Shown: positions 45,781 to 56,880 of the stretch, piece after piece
Layout: each line of letters begins with the position of its first letter
Numbering within the stretch: the stretch's first letter is position 1
Assembly (NCBI GenBank): GCA_963573305.1
Contig: OY754334.1
Span: forward strand, 94,175,848-94,239,847
Reading direction: 5' to 3'
Length of the DNA stretch: 64,000 nucleotides
From: Pyrrhosoma nymphula
Lineage: Eukaryota > Arthropoda > Insecta > Odonata > Coenagrionidae
The notes under the pieces: model-generated
Databases searched by the model: none
Told to the model about the DNA's origin: nothing
What the model saw: the letters and a program-made list of their open reading frames with translations, nothing else
Program-made: the position numbers and the translations under genes

Positions 45781-47892
45781 TACTTAGATATAGCCGCATG
45801 GCCTGAGCTTAACCATGCACTTTCACTTCTTCCCTGGGCCCTCTTGGAGGGAGGGTCTCCCGAAGAGGGCACGGAAGTCTTTTACGACCTTCTCCATGCT
45901 GCCATTGTGGATTTCGTCCCAGTTCGCCGTCTGTCTAAAAAAAGACCCCTCTGGCATTCCCCGGAGTCAACGCTTGCCCTGAGCAATAAACTCAGGGCCT
46001 GGAAACATTGGAAACGACACCCTAGCCCTCTGTCCCGCGCCTTGTTCGTTACTTTACGGCGCCATTCATGCTTTCTCATTCGCCGGGACTACAAGAACTA
46101 TATACAGAAAATTTCGGATGGAATTCGTGACAATCCCAAAAGATTTTGGACCCTTATCAATGCCAGAAGAAAGTCGCACAGAATCCCTACCTCTGTTTCC
46201 CATAATGGACTGAGTACTCAAGGTGCAGAGCGTTCTGATGTGTTCAACGAGTATTTTTGTGCCAACTTCAACAATGCCACTCCAGCCCTCCCTCTCCCTA
46301 AGCTTCTACCCGTATGCCACCAGTCCCTCTCCTCCATTTCCACCAATCCTAAAGAAGTTCTGTCCTTTCTAACAGCACTGCCCTCCTCAAAGGCCACTGG
46401 TTCCGACAATATCGGTTCTCTCTTTCTCTCTCGCACCGCTACCACCCTTTGCATCCCTATCTCCATCCTCTTCAATAGATTCTTCTCCATTGGCGCTTTC
46501 CCTGCGCACTGGAAGAACGCTAATGTCACTCCAATTTTAAAATCCGGCCCCAAATGTATCATTGAGAATTATCGTCCGATTTCCATTCTACCCGTGCTGT
46601 CCATTATTTTTGAGCGTATCATACATAGTCGTCTTCTTCACTTCTCCCTCCCCTACATATCCCCCTATCAGCATGGTTTCCTTCCCGGCGGGTCGTGTCT
46701 CTCTAACCTCGTTGTACTGCACCACCATATCACCAACTCTTTCGAGTCCAACTCACAACTCGATGTTTGCTACATAGACTTCTCCAAAGCCTTCGACACC
46801 GTTAACCATTCTTTACTCATACATAAACTTCAACACCGGTATAATATCCATTCAAATTTTCTATCTTTGATCCACAGCTTCCTCAGTTCCCGTTACCAAC
46901 GTGTATTAATTGACGGCACTTCATCTTCCTATTTACCTGTTAAATCTGGTGTACCACAGGGAAGCGTCCTTGGCCCCCTCCTGTTCGCACTATTCGTCGA
47001 TGACATTACTGATGGCATAATCCCTCTTGGCTGCAATATTCTCCTATACGCGGACGATTGCAAAATTTTCAAAAAGGTGGATCGCCCCTCCGACTCACAT
47101 TCCCTTCAATCTGCCATCAATTTTGTCTCTGACTGGTGCTCTACTTGGCTGCTACGAGTCAACCCCTCAAAATCGGCGCTGATGACGTTTTCATTAAAAA
47201 TCAATCCCCAGAAATATTCATACACCCTTTTAAACAAACCTATCCCTCCTGTAACTTCCCTATGCGACCTTGGAGTGATCTTTGACGAAAAATTAAATTT
47301 TCAGGAACACATTAAGATGACTGTGAAGAAAGCAATGGCCATAGTTGGTATGCTCTATCGACATACTGACCTTCAGGACCCCACCGCTCTAAAAACAGTG
47401 TTTTTTGGTTGTATTCTCCCCATCCTTGAATATTGCTCGCCAATTTGGTCTACCGCCTGCCCCACTACTCTAAACTTGCTCAAACGCCCTGTCAACTTCT
47501 TTCTCGCTGTAGCCCGCCATCGAATCCCCACACTCAGAAACTGTACCCGTGACTCTATCCTTTCCTCCCTCGGGATTTCCAACATAACTCACCGCCGTGT
47601 CTTATCTGATTTAATGTTCCTGCATAGAATCTTCAGCGGATCTCTCCGGACCAATGAAATTCTCCCTCTTTTTCGTTTTCATGTTCCTCCTCGCCCCTTA
47701 CGTAATAACCCTCTGCTTCATATTCCCCGATTCCGTCTTTCCATCTCCCAACGCTCCCTTTTCTACCGAATCCCCTCCTTGTTTAACTCCATGGCCTCAA
47801 AATATCCTTCCCTGGACCTCTTTTCCTCTACCGCTAATTTCAAATCCTCCCTTAAATGCCACCTGAAAAATTCACCGCTCTCTAACCCTTAG
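45781..47892 (+). CDS. Reverse transcriptase (ORF2 C-terminal two-thirds), LINE
   Basis: An uninterrupted frame of about 700 codons. It starts right after a TAG at 45778-45780, so no native start codon remains. Counting residue 1 as the codon at 45844: the endonuclease-RT linker (FVPVRRL...) comes first. RT motifs follow: NYRPISILP at 242-250, QHGFLPGGS at 276-284, DFSKAFDTVNH with catalytic D312, SGVPQGSVLGP at 368-378, and YADD at 402-405 (catalytic D404 and D405). The thumb and C-terminal domain end with FKSSLKCHLKN. The layout fits CR1/Jockey-group non-LTR elements, which copy RNA by target-primed reverse transcription. The absence of stops or frameshifts implies a young insertion. Without endonuclease it should be inactive. 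Confidence 0.9.
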   Translation, partial: YLDIAAWPELNHALSLLPWALLEGGSPEEGTEVFYDLLHAAIVDFVPVRRLSKKRPLWHSPESTLALSNKLRAWKHWKRHPSPLSRALFVTLRRHSCFLIRRDYKNYIQKISDGIRDNPKRFWTLINARRKSHRIPTSVSHNGLSTQGAERSDVFNEYFCANFNNATPALPLPKLLPVCHQSLSSISTNPKEVLSFLTALPSSKATGSDNIGSLFLSRTATTLCIPISILFNRFFSIGAFPAHWKNANVTPILKSGPKCIIENYRPISILPVLSIIFERIIHSRLLHFSLPYISPYQHGFLPGGSCLSNLVVLHHHITNSFESNSQLDVCYIDFSKAFDTVNHSLLIHKLQHRYNIHSNFLSLIHSFLSSRYQRVLIDGTSSSYLPVKSGVPQGSVLGPLLFALFVDDITDGIIPLGCNILLYADDCKIFKKVDRPSDSHSLQSAINFVSDWCSTWLLRVNPSKSALMTFSLKINPQKYSYTLLNKPIPPVTSLCDLGVIFDEKLNFQEHIKMTVKKAMAIVGMLYRHTDLQDPTALKTVFFGCILPILEYCSPIWSTACPTTLNLLKRPVNFFLAVARHRIPTLRNCTRDSILSSLGISNITHRRVLSDLMFLHRIFSGSLRTNEILPLFRFHVPPRPLRNNPLLHIPRFRLSISQRSLFYRIPSLFNSMASKYPSLDLFSSTANFKSSLKCHLKNSPLSNP

Positions 47893-48037
47893 TCCCCTTT
47901 CTAACGTTTAATAATTTTTGTTTTTTATTTATGTTATTCTCTCTAAGCTTTTATTTATTTATTGTGGTAAGCCAATGTAAAAGCCTTTGTGCCGTTTTTG
48001 GTGGTGAAATAAATAAATAAATAAATAAATAAATAAA
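45781..48037 (+). mobile_element. 5'-truncated non-LTR retrotransposon (CR1/Jockey-like)
   Basis: Contains the C-terminal part of ORF2 (to 47892), a short 3' UTR with GCCTTTGTGCCG, and an (AAAT)n tail at 48007-48037. The endonuclease domain and any ORF1 are missing, so the insertion is 5'-truncated. The exact 5' junction is between about 45725 and 45800. I could not find a target duplication. Confidence 0.85.
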
Positions 48038-48825
48038 CCACTGACTTCCGTAGCAGTGAGACCGTGGTATTAATCGACTGCAGACAAGTAGCCTCAGTAA
48101 AAGTCTAGTCAGATGACTGCTTAGTTAAGGTTAATTAAAGTTAAATCCAAGCAAAAAATTAATATTACAGAGTAGAACTAATTACTACATAATTACTACA
48201 CTAAGTATAATTTCTTAAGCAATGCCCAGCGCAGGTCTTAAAATAATCAATAAAATATAATCTTCACAGCTAGATTTTTCGTTCATTTTTCTTGCATTGT
48301 CATCATATTCCTGGGAATTTTATTTCGTATTCTTTCAAATGTAATCAATTTATTTTGTACTAATTCTCAACTTTTTTTCAGTTGTCCTCAGTTAAAACAG
48401 TCACGGTAAAAATATTTTACTCGAAAATAAAATATTTTTTCCAAGCCCAAGCCTAGGATATTTTCCAGTTTTGCGAGAATGACTCGCGTCGCAATATGAA
48501 CGCAATTTATATGAATTTTATCAAATCTACGCATGTCTGTGGAGCTCAAACAAAGCGATGTACAACCGCAATGCTTTCCGTAACTAGACAATTTTCGAAA
48601 TTTCCATATTCATTGTTAAATTTCGTCATTCATGTTTTTGCGAATAAAATGGAAGCATGTAATTTGTAAGCAGAACTATGTCGTGCAAATTGTGATACGT
48701 ATCGAGATGCGACAGCACACTTGCCTTTTTCCGTAGGAGTCAACTTCCATGTGTAATGCCACCTTATGATTTTGGGTACACGCAAACAAATGCTTGTTCC
48801 AACAATGAAAACAAACAATTACCAA
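48038..48825. other. AT-rich, nothing recognised
   Basis: No supported feature. Confidence 0.4.
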
Positions 48826-49165
48826 ACGTTGGCGCGCTTATAAATGTCCAACAATAGCCTCCCGGCAAGTGCTCGTGGAACATTTCCTTCGTCTCGGAAC
48901 CTTATCCACTCTAGCGTGAAGCTCTTGCCTCCTCCCGCCGACCGGTAGGCCGACCGCCTCCGGATAGCCTCTTGCTTCTTGAGCATGCGAGTGAATTCCT
49001 TCGCGAGACGAACTCCTCCTTGCAGGAAATGACTTCGCCTCATAACACAGCCGCCTTGCCGCCTTTGTGAAAGGAGTTAGTGAGTGACACGACACGACTA
49101 TTGGCCTTCACTCTGCTGTCTGCAGTCGCTCTGGTCAATCGCCTCGCCTTTATCACTTAACGAAA
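48826..49165. promoter_or_regulatory. CpG-rich island, candidate promoter or 5' exon
   Basis: The most CpG-dense part of the right half. It has an inverted CCAAT (ATTGG at about 49100) and no repeat signature. Two overlapping minus-strand frames (about 48819-49095) match nothing known. Could be a promoter or non-coding first exon; composition is the only evidence. Confidence 0.3.
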
Positions 49166-50717
49166 GAATGCAGTTTTTAATTCTTCTGTGCTAGCGCGGT
49201 GTTAGCGCCATATCAATAGCCCAAAGATTCAATTTGGCATCGTTGTTAAAAAATTGATCCCATCGTTCTAGAGCTGTCAAAATATTAGCCACTTCTTTAC
49301 GACAGTACATCTTTACGACCTACATGATAAGTTAACAGATATTATGGAATTTGTCGCCGATCATTTCTTTATCTTGGCCCTAAATTGTTTGTTTCCCTAC
49401 CTTTGACTATAACTGGTGTTGATAAAGAAGGAACTTTTTTAAACCTCGTCAAGGAATGGTTATTCGAGAACAAGGAGGTGGAATATTTGTTTAAAAGGAA
49501 TGAGTTTCATTTGTTTGGATAGAGTGACAATACTTGCGTTATTTAATTTTGTCTTGCGCATGTTATGCTACTTTATTAGTTCACTTTAGATAATTTTCCT
49601 GAAAAAAGCTCATGCTACGTTATTTATGTATCAAAATTAAATAAAACTATAACTATCTTTGTAAGTTGCAGTGATTCTAATCAGATTCTACTGTGTGCCC
49701 CGGTATTATTAATGTTTTTTTTTCCATTTTCATTTTAATTTTAATTTTATTGTCTATTTTTTTGTATCCAAGTAATAATTTTTGTAAAGTGATTTGTAAT
49801 TTGCGGCAGAGTGACTAATTTTTGTTGTTTTCTACATTGATGTAATTTTGTTAGACAAAGAAGAGTCGGTTAATCCTAAACAGGATGTTATCCTGAGGGG
49901 AACCATTGTCCCTCGTTTTGAATTTTTGTAATTTTTACCGTTATGTGTATGAGCTTATACGAGGAACAAAAAAAATACTATTTTTCATCCTAAATTCTCC
50001 CCGGATGTAAAAAATTTGCCATATCGTTTTTTACTATGGTTAAATCGAGGGTGTGTTATATTTGCGGCGATAAGATGGATTATTGGAATACCCGGCTATC
50101 GTTGGCCACCAGTGGCTCTATCCTCCGAAGTGAACCCAACAATTGAAGAACAACGCGCATTTCTTCGAAGCTAATCACTACTGCTAATATGTGCGCGAGC
50201 TGGACTGCGGATGCGTGAAAAGTCGCTTGGAGCTGTTTTAGCCACCATTTAGTCACCTGGTGATCGCCAATCGATGTCGTCAAAAGACGGCTATCACCAC
50301 ACCAAATCGAAAGCACAACAAGCAGACTCTGATGCATACTGTAAACTGTTTATATTCTCCCATGGCGACGGGAAGATATCGATGGATAAAAATAAAATCA
50401 TTGTATGTGCATATTCTTGCCCAAATGAGGTTTTCGTATAAAAGTAGGCAAAACTAATGAAAATTAGCTTAATTGTGCTATTTTAGACTAATAAAATACT
50501 ATCTAATGCATAAATTTATGGGGCAATTGAATATTAAGGGGTCTTTGACAAGTTTTTCCCCCAAGTTATAAACATATTTTTTTGCGTTTTCTGAAATTTT
50601 CATAAATGGACATACAGTGATTATGGTTTTAATCATCGATATGGTACCAAGATTAGGTTTTGGGCATATTATTCGCCAAATACGGTACCTAGGGACGAAT
50701 AGTATTATAGTATTCAG
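49166..50717. other. Unassigned AT-rich stretch
   Basis: The block at 49690-49960, with TTTTTGTAATTTTTACC-type ends, could be a LINE 3' UTR, but no coding part is visible. Otherwise nothing recognised. Confidence 0.35.
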
Positions 50718-50850
50718 GTTTATGGTTCTGCGATTAAATTATTTAATACTATGCGACAGTTTCGCCGTGCTATGCTGCCGGCTTCGTCGGGCTTTTAAGA
50801 ACAACAATGGTCTTTTTTCAAAAAGTAAATAAACAATTCCAGCAGTTGAT
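50718..50850 (-). mobile_element. Single arm of a fold-back 5-type element with hammerhead-like core
   Basis: Aligns with the left arm of fold-back 5 (TTATGGTTCTGCGATTA, then the core). The minus strand of 50753-50791 reads CCCGACGA, extra A, GCCG/CGGC stem, GAAACTGTCGC. AC-U-GU closes and is followed by C then G. U4 of the CUGANGA core is changed to C. No second arm found. Confidence 0.6.
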
Positions 50851-51084
50851 GATTTTGAGAAGTAAAAAACTTAATTTCGAATAAGTCTCTTCCAGGTATA
50901 AGGGAGTTTATAACTATCCTCTCTATTTATGTTATTTGGTCTTTTTTCTATTTCAATCGCCTCCCTTATGAGCCGTGGAAAGTACAAAAAAAGTTGAATA
51001 GTATTATATATCGCGGTTGGATTGGTATTTGTGAAATTTAAAAAGTGTTGGCGCAAGGTTTATACCACAAATCGTCTTATGTTT

Positions 51085-51610
51085 TTATGTCCCCGACCTC
51101 GAGACAGAGCAGCAGCAGCAGTGATTATTATTATTATTAGCTCGTCTTTTTTGCTCATCTTTCTTGACGTGGTAATTATTCTCGCCACATCAGAGCCTTG
51201 ACTGTTATCACTCGCCTTGCTCGAATCACATAAAGCATCTCTATGGAAAACTATCTTGTTTCTTGGAATGGAGGAGGAGTGCGTAAGCCCAATTGACTTA
51301 GCGTGACCGCTCATATGATTTCCTCCACTCTACCTCCATTTCTTCCAAGGAAATAACGATCCTCCTCTTTTTAATTACTCACAACCGTCTTGTTTGTTTC
51401 TGTAACCATGGAGGCTTTGAATGCTCGCGTCCCGGAGTAGGCAATCGGAGAGATGCTCGTAGCTGATAAAAGACGAGAGGCAACCTTGAGAAAACTGTTC
51501 TCGATCTTACGCCTAACAGAATGAAAGAAATAAAGAAAATAAACTCCCATTTGATCACAATCCCTGCAAGTTTAGCTCTCTCTCTGCCGTGACGTGGACG
51601 TTTCAACGGA
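51085..51610. other. GC-richer patch with microsatellite
   Basis: (AGC)n then (ATT)n at 51105-51140. The rest is CpG-containing single-copy-looking DNA. No gene recognised. Confidence 0.3.
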
Positions 51611-52720
51611 CAGCCAACAATGAAGACACAACAATAAGAATATTGTGAGTAGTCACGAAAATGGCTGGAATAGTCGACAGGCAGGTAGTAAACAGGTGCA
51701 CGGGAATTTGCTTTAAAATAAAATTTTTTTGAGATCACTCGAGTTCACCGGTGAGGTATGCTATCCAGCCGAATGCATTTCATTATTGTTAGAGGCAAGT
51801 TTACCGATTGTCTCGGATGAATATACAACCACCATCTGATCAGTCTACTTCCTGTAAATATCTTGAACCAAAATTATCAAATTAAGGCCTTTATTTGTTG
51901 ACCTTCAGCATTAACTGTGATGAAAATTCTCTCTCTGAAATGTAATTTAAAAATATATTGGACTCCGCATAACTATGCTTCGCGACATAATTAGGCATCA
52001 ATCACAATCTAAATAAATACACAATACATATTTTCACAATATTAATTAAAATATATATGCGTTATCAGGTTCCCTGGCCTGGTAATATCGCGTACTTGTT
52101 TATATACTCTGCTTATGTATTCATTGGCCCTTAATTTTCACTAAGTTGAGACTGAAATAACAGAATTTATAGCTAATCACATCAACTATCTAGTTAGGAC
52201 TCTCTAACGAAATGAAATCGGATTCAGAAACTGCACGAATAAGATCGAAGAGCATAATCCTGCCTCGAAAATTTGGAAGCACATCCTTTGATAAAAGTAA
52301 AAAAAAATGTGAAAGAGGAACGCCCCGCCTAAATCACGAGTAATTGGCCCTGTTAACGACTGGGAACGCTTTCAAACAGCCACCATTTGTGGCAGAGCTT
52401 ATGTGTAATTCAAATACTGTGTGGAAACATCAATTGGAGAAACGCCTTCGGAGTTGGAGATTACAAAAAATAACACATTATGCGCACCAGATAAAACCCT
52501 TTTACCAACAGCCCCCTATAATATTCAACCTCCTCACACCCTCCCAAAAAAACCAGAGCGCCTGGAGCCAGCGGAACTTCCGAGATCGAATTTTTAAAAA
52601 GGAATCGATACAGTGGGATGAGTGAACCCATTCCGTATGGAAAACCACGGCGAAAAATATTCCACGAGGGAAGCAAAGCATCGCATGAGGTTTTTTTAAT
52701 TGAGGAAATCCGACCCTAGA
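51611..52720. other. Unassigned sequence
   Basis: Nothing recognised, including in the short frames at 52344-52676. Confidence 0.4.
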
Positions 52721-52725
52721 GAAAA

Positions 52726-53008
52726 GATGGGCAAAAATTGATTATCGCGGACGAGGGGAAAAAATTCGAAGGTGCAAGAGGGGCAGGTGATATCCCTGAG
52801 GAATAAGAAAACATGAGGAAAATGGAGAGGATGAGAGTGAAAAGAAATTCGAAGATAGTCATGGAAAATAAACAAATAGATGGGCAAAAATTGACTAATG
52901 CGGGGTCAAAAAAAGATTTGAAGGCGTAAGAGGGATGAGATATACCCTTGAGGAATAAATTATCATTGGGAGATTGAAAGAGGTAAAAAAATTAAAGAAA
53001 AGTATTCA
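52726..53008 (+). repeat. 153-bp tandem repeat, units 1 and 2
   Basis: Units begin GATGGGCAAAAATTGA at 52726 and 52879 (153-bp period) and share a purine-rich body (AAGAGGG..AGG.GATAT.CC, GAGGAATAA). A third unit starts at 54831, beyond a block of retroelement debris. Confidence 0.75.
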
Positions 53009-53785
53009 TACATGGAAAGTATAAATAAGGTTGGAGAGATGTACGGAATGAAAATAAATGTTATTAAAACAAAGGTTATGAGGATTGGGAAAGAAGAAGG
53101 GGCTGTTAATATCACAGCAAAAGGTCAGCCACTAGAGCAGGTAGAATCTTTCAGTTACCTCGGTAGTCTGATAAATAAATATGGCAAGACTCTACTCAGG
53201 AAATCAAGCGTAGAATATCCATGGGAAAGAAAGCCTTTGAAAAAACAAAAGCTCTGTTAACTGCAAAAAAAACCTATTACCCTAAGGAAGAGATTTTCTT
53301 TGTATGAACTTCATACAAAGGAAATCTCTTCCCAGCCCCTCATACAAGTGCTTTCTATGGAGCGTGGTCCTGTATGGATCAGAAACTTGAACCAATAGGA
53401 AAAAAGAAGTTCAATATCTTGAAAGTATTGAAATGTGGCTTTAGAGAAGAATGATGAGGGTGAGGTGGACAGACAAGGTGAGGAATGACCAAGTTTTGGA
53501 TTGGATTGACGAGAAAATGTCAATCATGAATGCAATAAAAAGAAGGAAGGCAAACTGTTTAGGGGACATCATGAGGCATTATTGCCTCCTGAGTAAGATA
53601 ATGAAAGGAAAAGTGAAAGGAAAACGGAAGAAAGGAAGAAGAAAATTTGATATGTTGACGGATTTGAGGGAGAATAGGAGTTATCAAGAGATGAAAATGT
53701 GGGCACCAGGTAGAGAAGTTTGGATGAGTTCAGCTGGAACCTGTTTCAGGACAGATCTACCTTGATGATGGTGATGATTCATACA
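53009..53785 (+). pseudogene. RTE-like reverse transcriptase remnant
   Basis: The first frame (53012-53257) reads YGMKINVIKTKVMRI then LEQVESFSYLGSLI. This is the RT segment just after the YADD region in RTE/BovB-like ORF2 proteins. After frameshifts, 53451-53765 carries RWTDKVRNDQVL, MSIMNAIKRRKANCLGDIMR and GKRKKGRRKFDMLTD, the matching C-terminal region. It ends with TGATGATGGTGATGATT, a TGATG-type tail usual for RTE. The palm motifs upstream are lost. Inside it, 53286-53335 is a small palindrome that replaces expected coding sequence. Confidence 0.75.
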
Positions 53786-53936
53786 TACATGTCCCTCACA
53801 CTGTTCCCTTTCGCGGTAGGCACAGTCAAAGAAGTGTGACTCTCGGTAATATGCCTGTGAAGCTGACTCTGATTCACATATATCCTGCATTGTTCCTTAT
53901 CCTTTCATTTCTGCTTCATATTTCATTTGCTTCAAT

Positions 53937-54260
53937 TTAACTCGTAAACTGCTTTACACACGCCCTCCTGCTCTTATGACTTATAATAGTCCTTCTCTTC
54001 AGAGTATCTTCCGAGCTCCTCATACCATTTAATCTTCTACCATAAACCTTCTTCGTTATGCGACTCTCATCCATTTTCTCGACAAGGCCAAACCAACGAA
54101 TCACGTTCCTTTTATGCATGTCCATTATCAGAGCATACGTTATTCCATCACCCACGCGTTCTTTACCTGATTACTTCTGCTCTTACCACAGAAACTTCTG
54201 AGGAACCCTATACCCACTGCATTTTGAAACTGCATTTCTTTTCATCAAAAACTGTTAACG
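53937..54260 (-). pseudogene. RTE/Jockey-like RT C-terminal remnant, opposite strand
   Basis: The minus-strand peptide pieces GFLRSFCGKSRSNQVKNAWV and RWFGLVEKMDESRITKKVYG correspond to the post-palm region of RT (LR...G..R.D..RN..I, then RW.GH..RMDE.R..KK.....). Stops and a frameshift separate them. Its orientation is opposite to the neighbouring remnant, so it is a separate insertion. Confidence 0.6.
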
Positions 54261-54329
54261 GCGAAAGTGACAATAGATAACATTTCTGTGAACCTGTAAA
54301 TACGTTGGGGTAAATATGATGTTCAATCT

Positions 54330-54705
54330 GTCACCGAGTATTCAGTCTGTCTAGAAATTATTGTACATCAACGTCTGTCTTCAATCTGGGTATTCAATCT
54401 GTAGTCGTGTAGGTATATTGTGTATCATGAAATGTTATTATTATTTTATTTTATTATTTTTCCTGTGTAAACATTATCTAGAGTAAATCAATAGAGTATT
54501 CAATCTGTTGTTGTGTGTGCTATGTATCATGTAATATAATTTTTAAAATGTTTTTTATGTACACACTATCTATCTTGTAAGCACCTATTATAATTATTTT
54601 TTTAAAATTATATCTTGTGTAAACCTTATGTTTATGTACCAAAATGTCTGAAAGATCAAGAAGGGTCTACGACAATAAAAGATTTATTATTATCATTTTG
54701 CCTAC
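54330..54705 (+). mobile_element. LINE 3' UTR tail
   Basis: AT-rich, with three repeats of a GTATTCAATCTGT motif (54346, 54385, 54507), ending GGGTCTACGACAATAAAAGA followed by (TTA)n. It resembles other LINE tails in the window. No coding sequence. Confidence 0.5.
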
Positions 54706-54830
54706 TCATGTGTTTATTCGGGCATACCCAAGTTGGTTGTAATACAATAAAGTAGGAAGGAAAAATTTTATTTTTTTGTATTTTAAAAAATCTGAAAAAA
54801 CGGGAAAAACACTAGTATAAACGAGTTGTA

Positions 54831-54990
54831 GATGGGCAAAAATTGACTATTGCTGGTTTGTAAAATAGACTTTAAGGCACAAGAGGAACAGGAGATATGC
54901 CTGAAGAATGAGCCACCATTTGAAAATGGAAAGAGGTAAAAAAAAGATTCAAAGAAAAGCAAGAAAAGAAAAAAAATCGAAAAAGAAAAA
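54831..54990 (+). repeat. 153-bp tandem repeat, unit 3 (displaced)
   Basis: Starts GATGGGCAAAAATTGACTAT and follows units 1 and 2 through AAAGAGGTAAAAAAA. It is separated from unit 2 by about 1.8 kb of retroelement fragments. Confidence 0.7.
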
Positions 54991-54999
54991 GTTCCCTCT

Positions 55000-55420
55000 T
55001 GTTTATTTAACAGTGCTGAGGAAGGAGGAATGAATGAGGAGACTTGAGGAGAGGAGAGATAGCTCCGGGCGATTGATCGAAAAATTACCCATCGATCGGT
55101 CGAAAGGAAGAGGGAGAGAGGGAATATCGGATTCGTATCGTAAAATGGAAGCGGGGAGAGAAAACAAATGACGGACAGCCTGCTCGCATCATTTATGCAG
55201 GCTGGGGGAAACTCCCACCGCCGTTACGGGGCAACCTTCGAGTTTTAGTTCTCGAAACGTGCTCATCGAACACTCGAACAGCTCTCCAAACTCCACCCAC
55301 TCGCGTATTATCTTCTCCTTCCATCATCTCATCCTTTTAATCCGTTTTTATTTTTTTATTTTCCTCCCGACCCCTTCCTCCGTTTGTCTTTATTTTGAGA
55401 GCTAAATATGATTCGATTCA
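55000..55420. other. GC-richer patch
   Basis: Contains GATCGA-type motifs at 55072-55103 and a pyrimidine-rich run at 55310-55385. No gene recognised. Confidence 0.25.
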
Positions 55421-55744
55421 CCACTTCGGGCGCCTAACTATAGAATTCCGATTTCCCGTCTAGGAAACACGCTATTTCACATCCATAAATACTGAGCAAA
55501 TAACTTTGTGTGTACCATCAGCGATTTAAAAAAATAACCATGATCATTACTAACGTTTCCCACATCCTGCAGACGTAAAGAACGTATTACAAACTCAGTG
55601 GGACTATGATAGGTTCGATCACATACGTAAAATTAAAGAGATACATTTTAGGATGAACGGGATAAAAATGTATTTTTTTCCGCGAGCAATTAGGGAACAA
55701 TAAACAATAGGGAATAAATTGATCTGTGATCAATTCCACCAATA

Positions 55745-56092
55745 ATGTTAATGGGGACCATAGGTGGAATTGTTTTAATGTTTTTTATATATCTACTTCA
55801 TTTTCAATTTTTGCATGGAATGCTAATCAATGTTATCCCAAATTCGCAGTATATCATAATCACTGAAAATTATTTAAGTGATGAATACAAAAAGGAAATA
55901 GTATACTTTAAAAGTACTGAACTAAGAAAAGTTAATAAATATGGAATTCCAAGATATTACACACTCAATGGTAGCAGTCAATTTAGTGTCTATGTTCCAA
56001 AACTGTTCAACACTATGAGTGATGATTTAAAAAATACGGAATCTACAAGGGAAGTTAAGAGAAGGACAAAAGAATGGTTGTTATGGACATAA
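55745..56092 (+). pseudogene. LINE ORF2 C-terminal fragment
   Basis: The end of this open frame reads FSVYVPKLFNTMSDDLKNTE then KRRTKEWLL. This matches the closing pattern of CR1/L2-like ORF2 proteins (F....P.LWN.LP..L.......FK..LK..LL). The N-terminal half is not recognisable and the first codon is probably not a real start. Confidence 0.5.
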
Positions 56093-56373
56093 ATTATGTT
56101 GCTAAGGATTAATAAAAACACTACTAATAAATTTTAAAGGCACCTAATGATAAGCCACGAATGGCTTAGTAGGGTTACCATAACGCTGTAAAATTAAAAA
56201 TAATACTAAATAGTGTGCAAAAAAGTGACTGTAATTTTTTAATAATATTTGCATGTTAGCACGGCGAGTATAAACTTGAGAAAAATTTGAGACATGAAAT
56301 AAGAATAAAATATTGTATGTGCTTTCGTTATTTTTTGAGAAATTTTGCAAACTTCATTCCTCTGGCCATTTAA

Positions 56374-56880
56374 GGTAGGTTGAGTGAAATATCCCTTCAC
56401 ATAAAATTCGCTTAATTTAGTCACATTATTAAGAAAAATATCACAGATTTCCAATGTTGCCAAAATATACCACTGCCACTTACCATTATCATTTTCGAAA
56501 TATTTGCCAAAAAATGCCGGCCATTTTCTATGGGAGATGGTATAGGTATAGCGAAACTTGATGGCACTCGACAGCGGAGAGTTTGTGGTTCCAGAGGGCG
56601 AATTAAGCGTGGAAGAGCAAGCAGGGGTACCGCAGGGCTCAAGTGGGACCCTAAACATCTTTATTCCTCCTCTCTTGTATTCTCTCCTCTCCCTGAAGTC
56701 ATTCTCTGTACATGCGAGTGCCGCCAAGTTTTGCAACACCTATACGCGTGTGCACTCTAGAGAGTCTTTATTAAAATAATGAGGAACACTCTAACGCATA
56801 TATCTTGTCAGAAATTTAAAAGTGTGTAGTTTGTATGCTTTTCCAACTATTTAAAAAAATAAATAAATTACTCAGTGCTG
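56374..56880 (+). mobile_element. TTAA-element family, copy B, interrupted by a MITE
   Basis: TTAA (56370-56373) followed by GGTAGGTTGAGTG. It aligns with C and with the minus strand of D on both sides of the MITE at 56545-56740. The far terminus is missing. No coding capacity. Confidence 0.65.
56545..56740. mobile_element. Short TIR element (MITE), copy B
   Basis: TATA at 56541-56544 and 56741-56744 flank inverted termini of about 25 bp (GGTATAGCGAAACTTG... and ...CCAAGTTTTGCAACACC). Length is 196 bp. The same position in TTAA copies C and E has no insert, so the boundaries are supported by empty paralogous sites. Confidence 0.75.
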
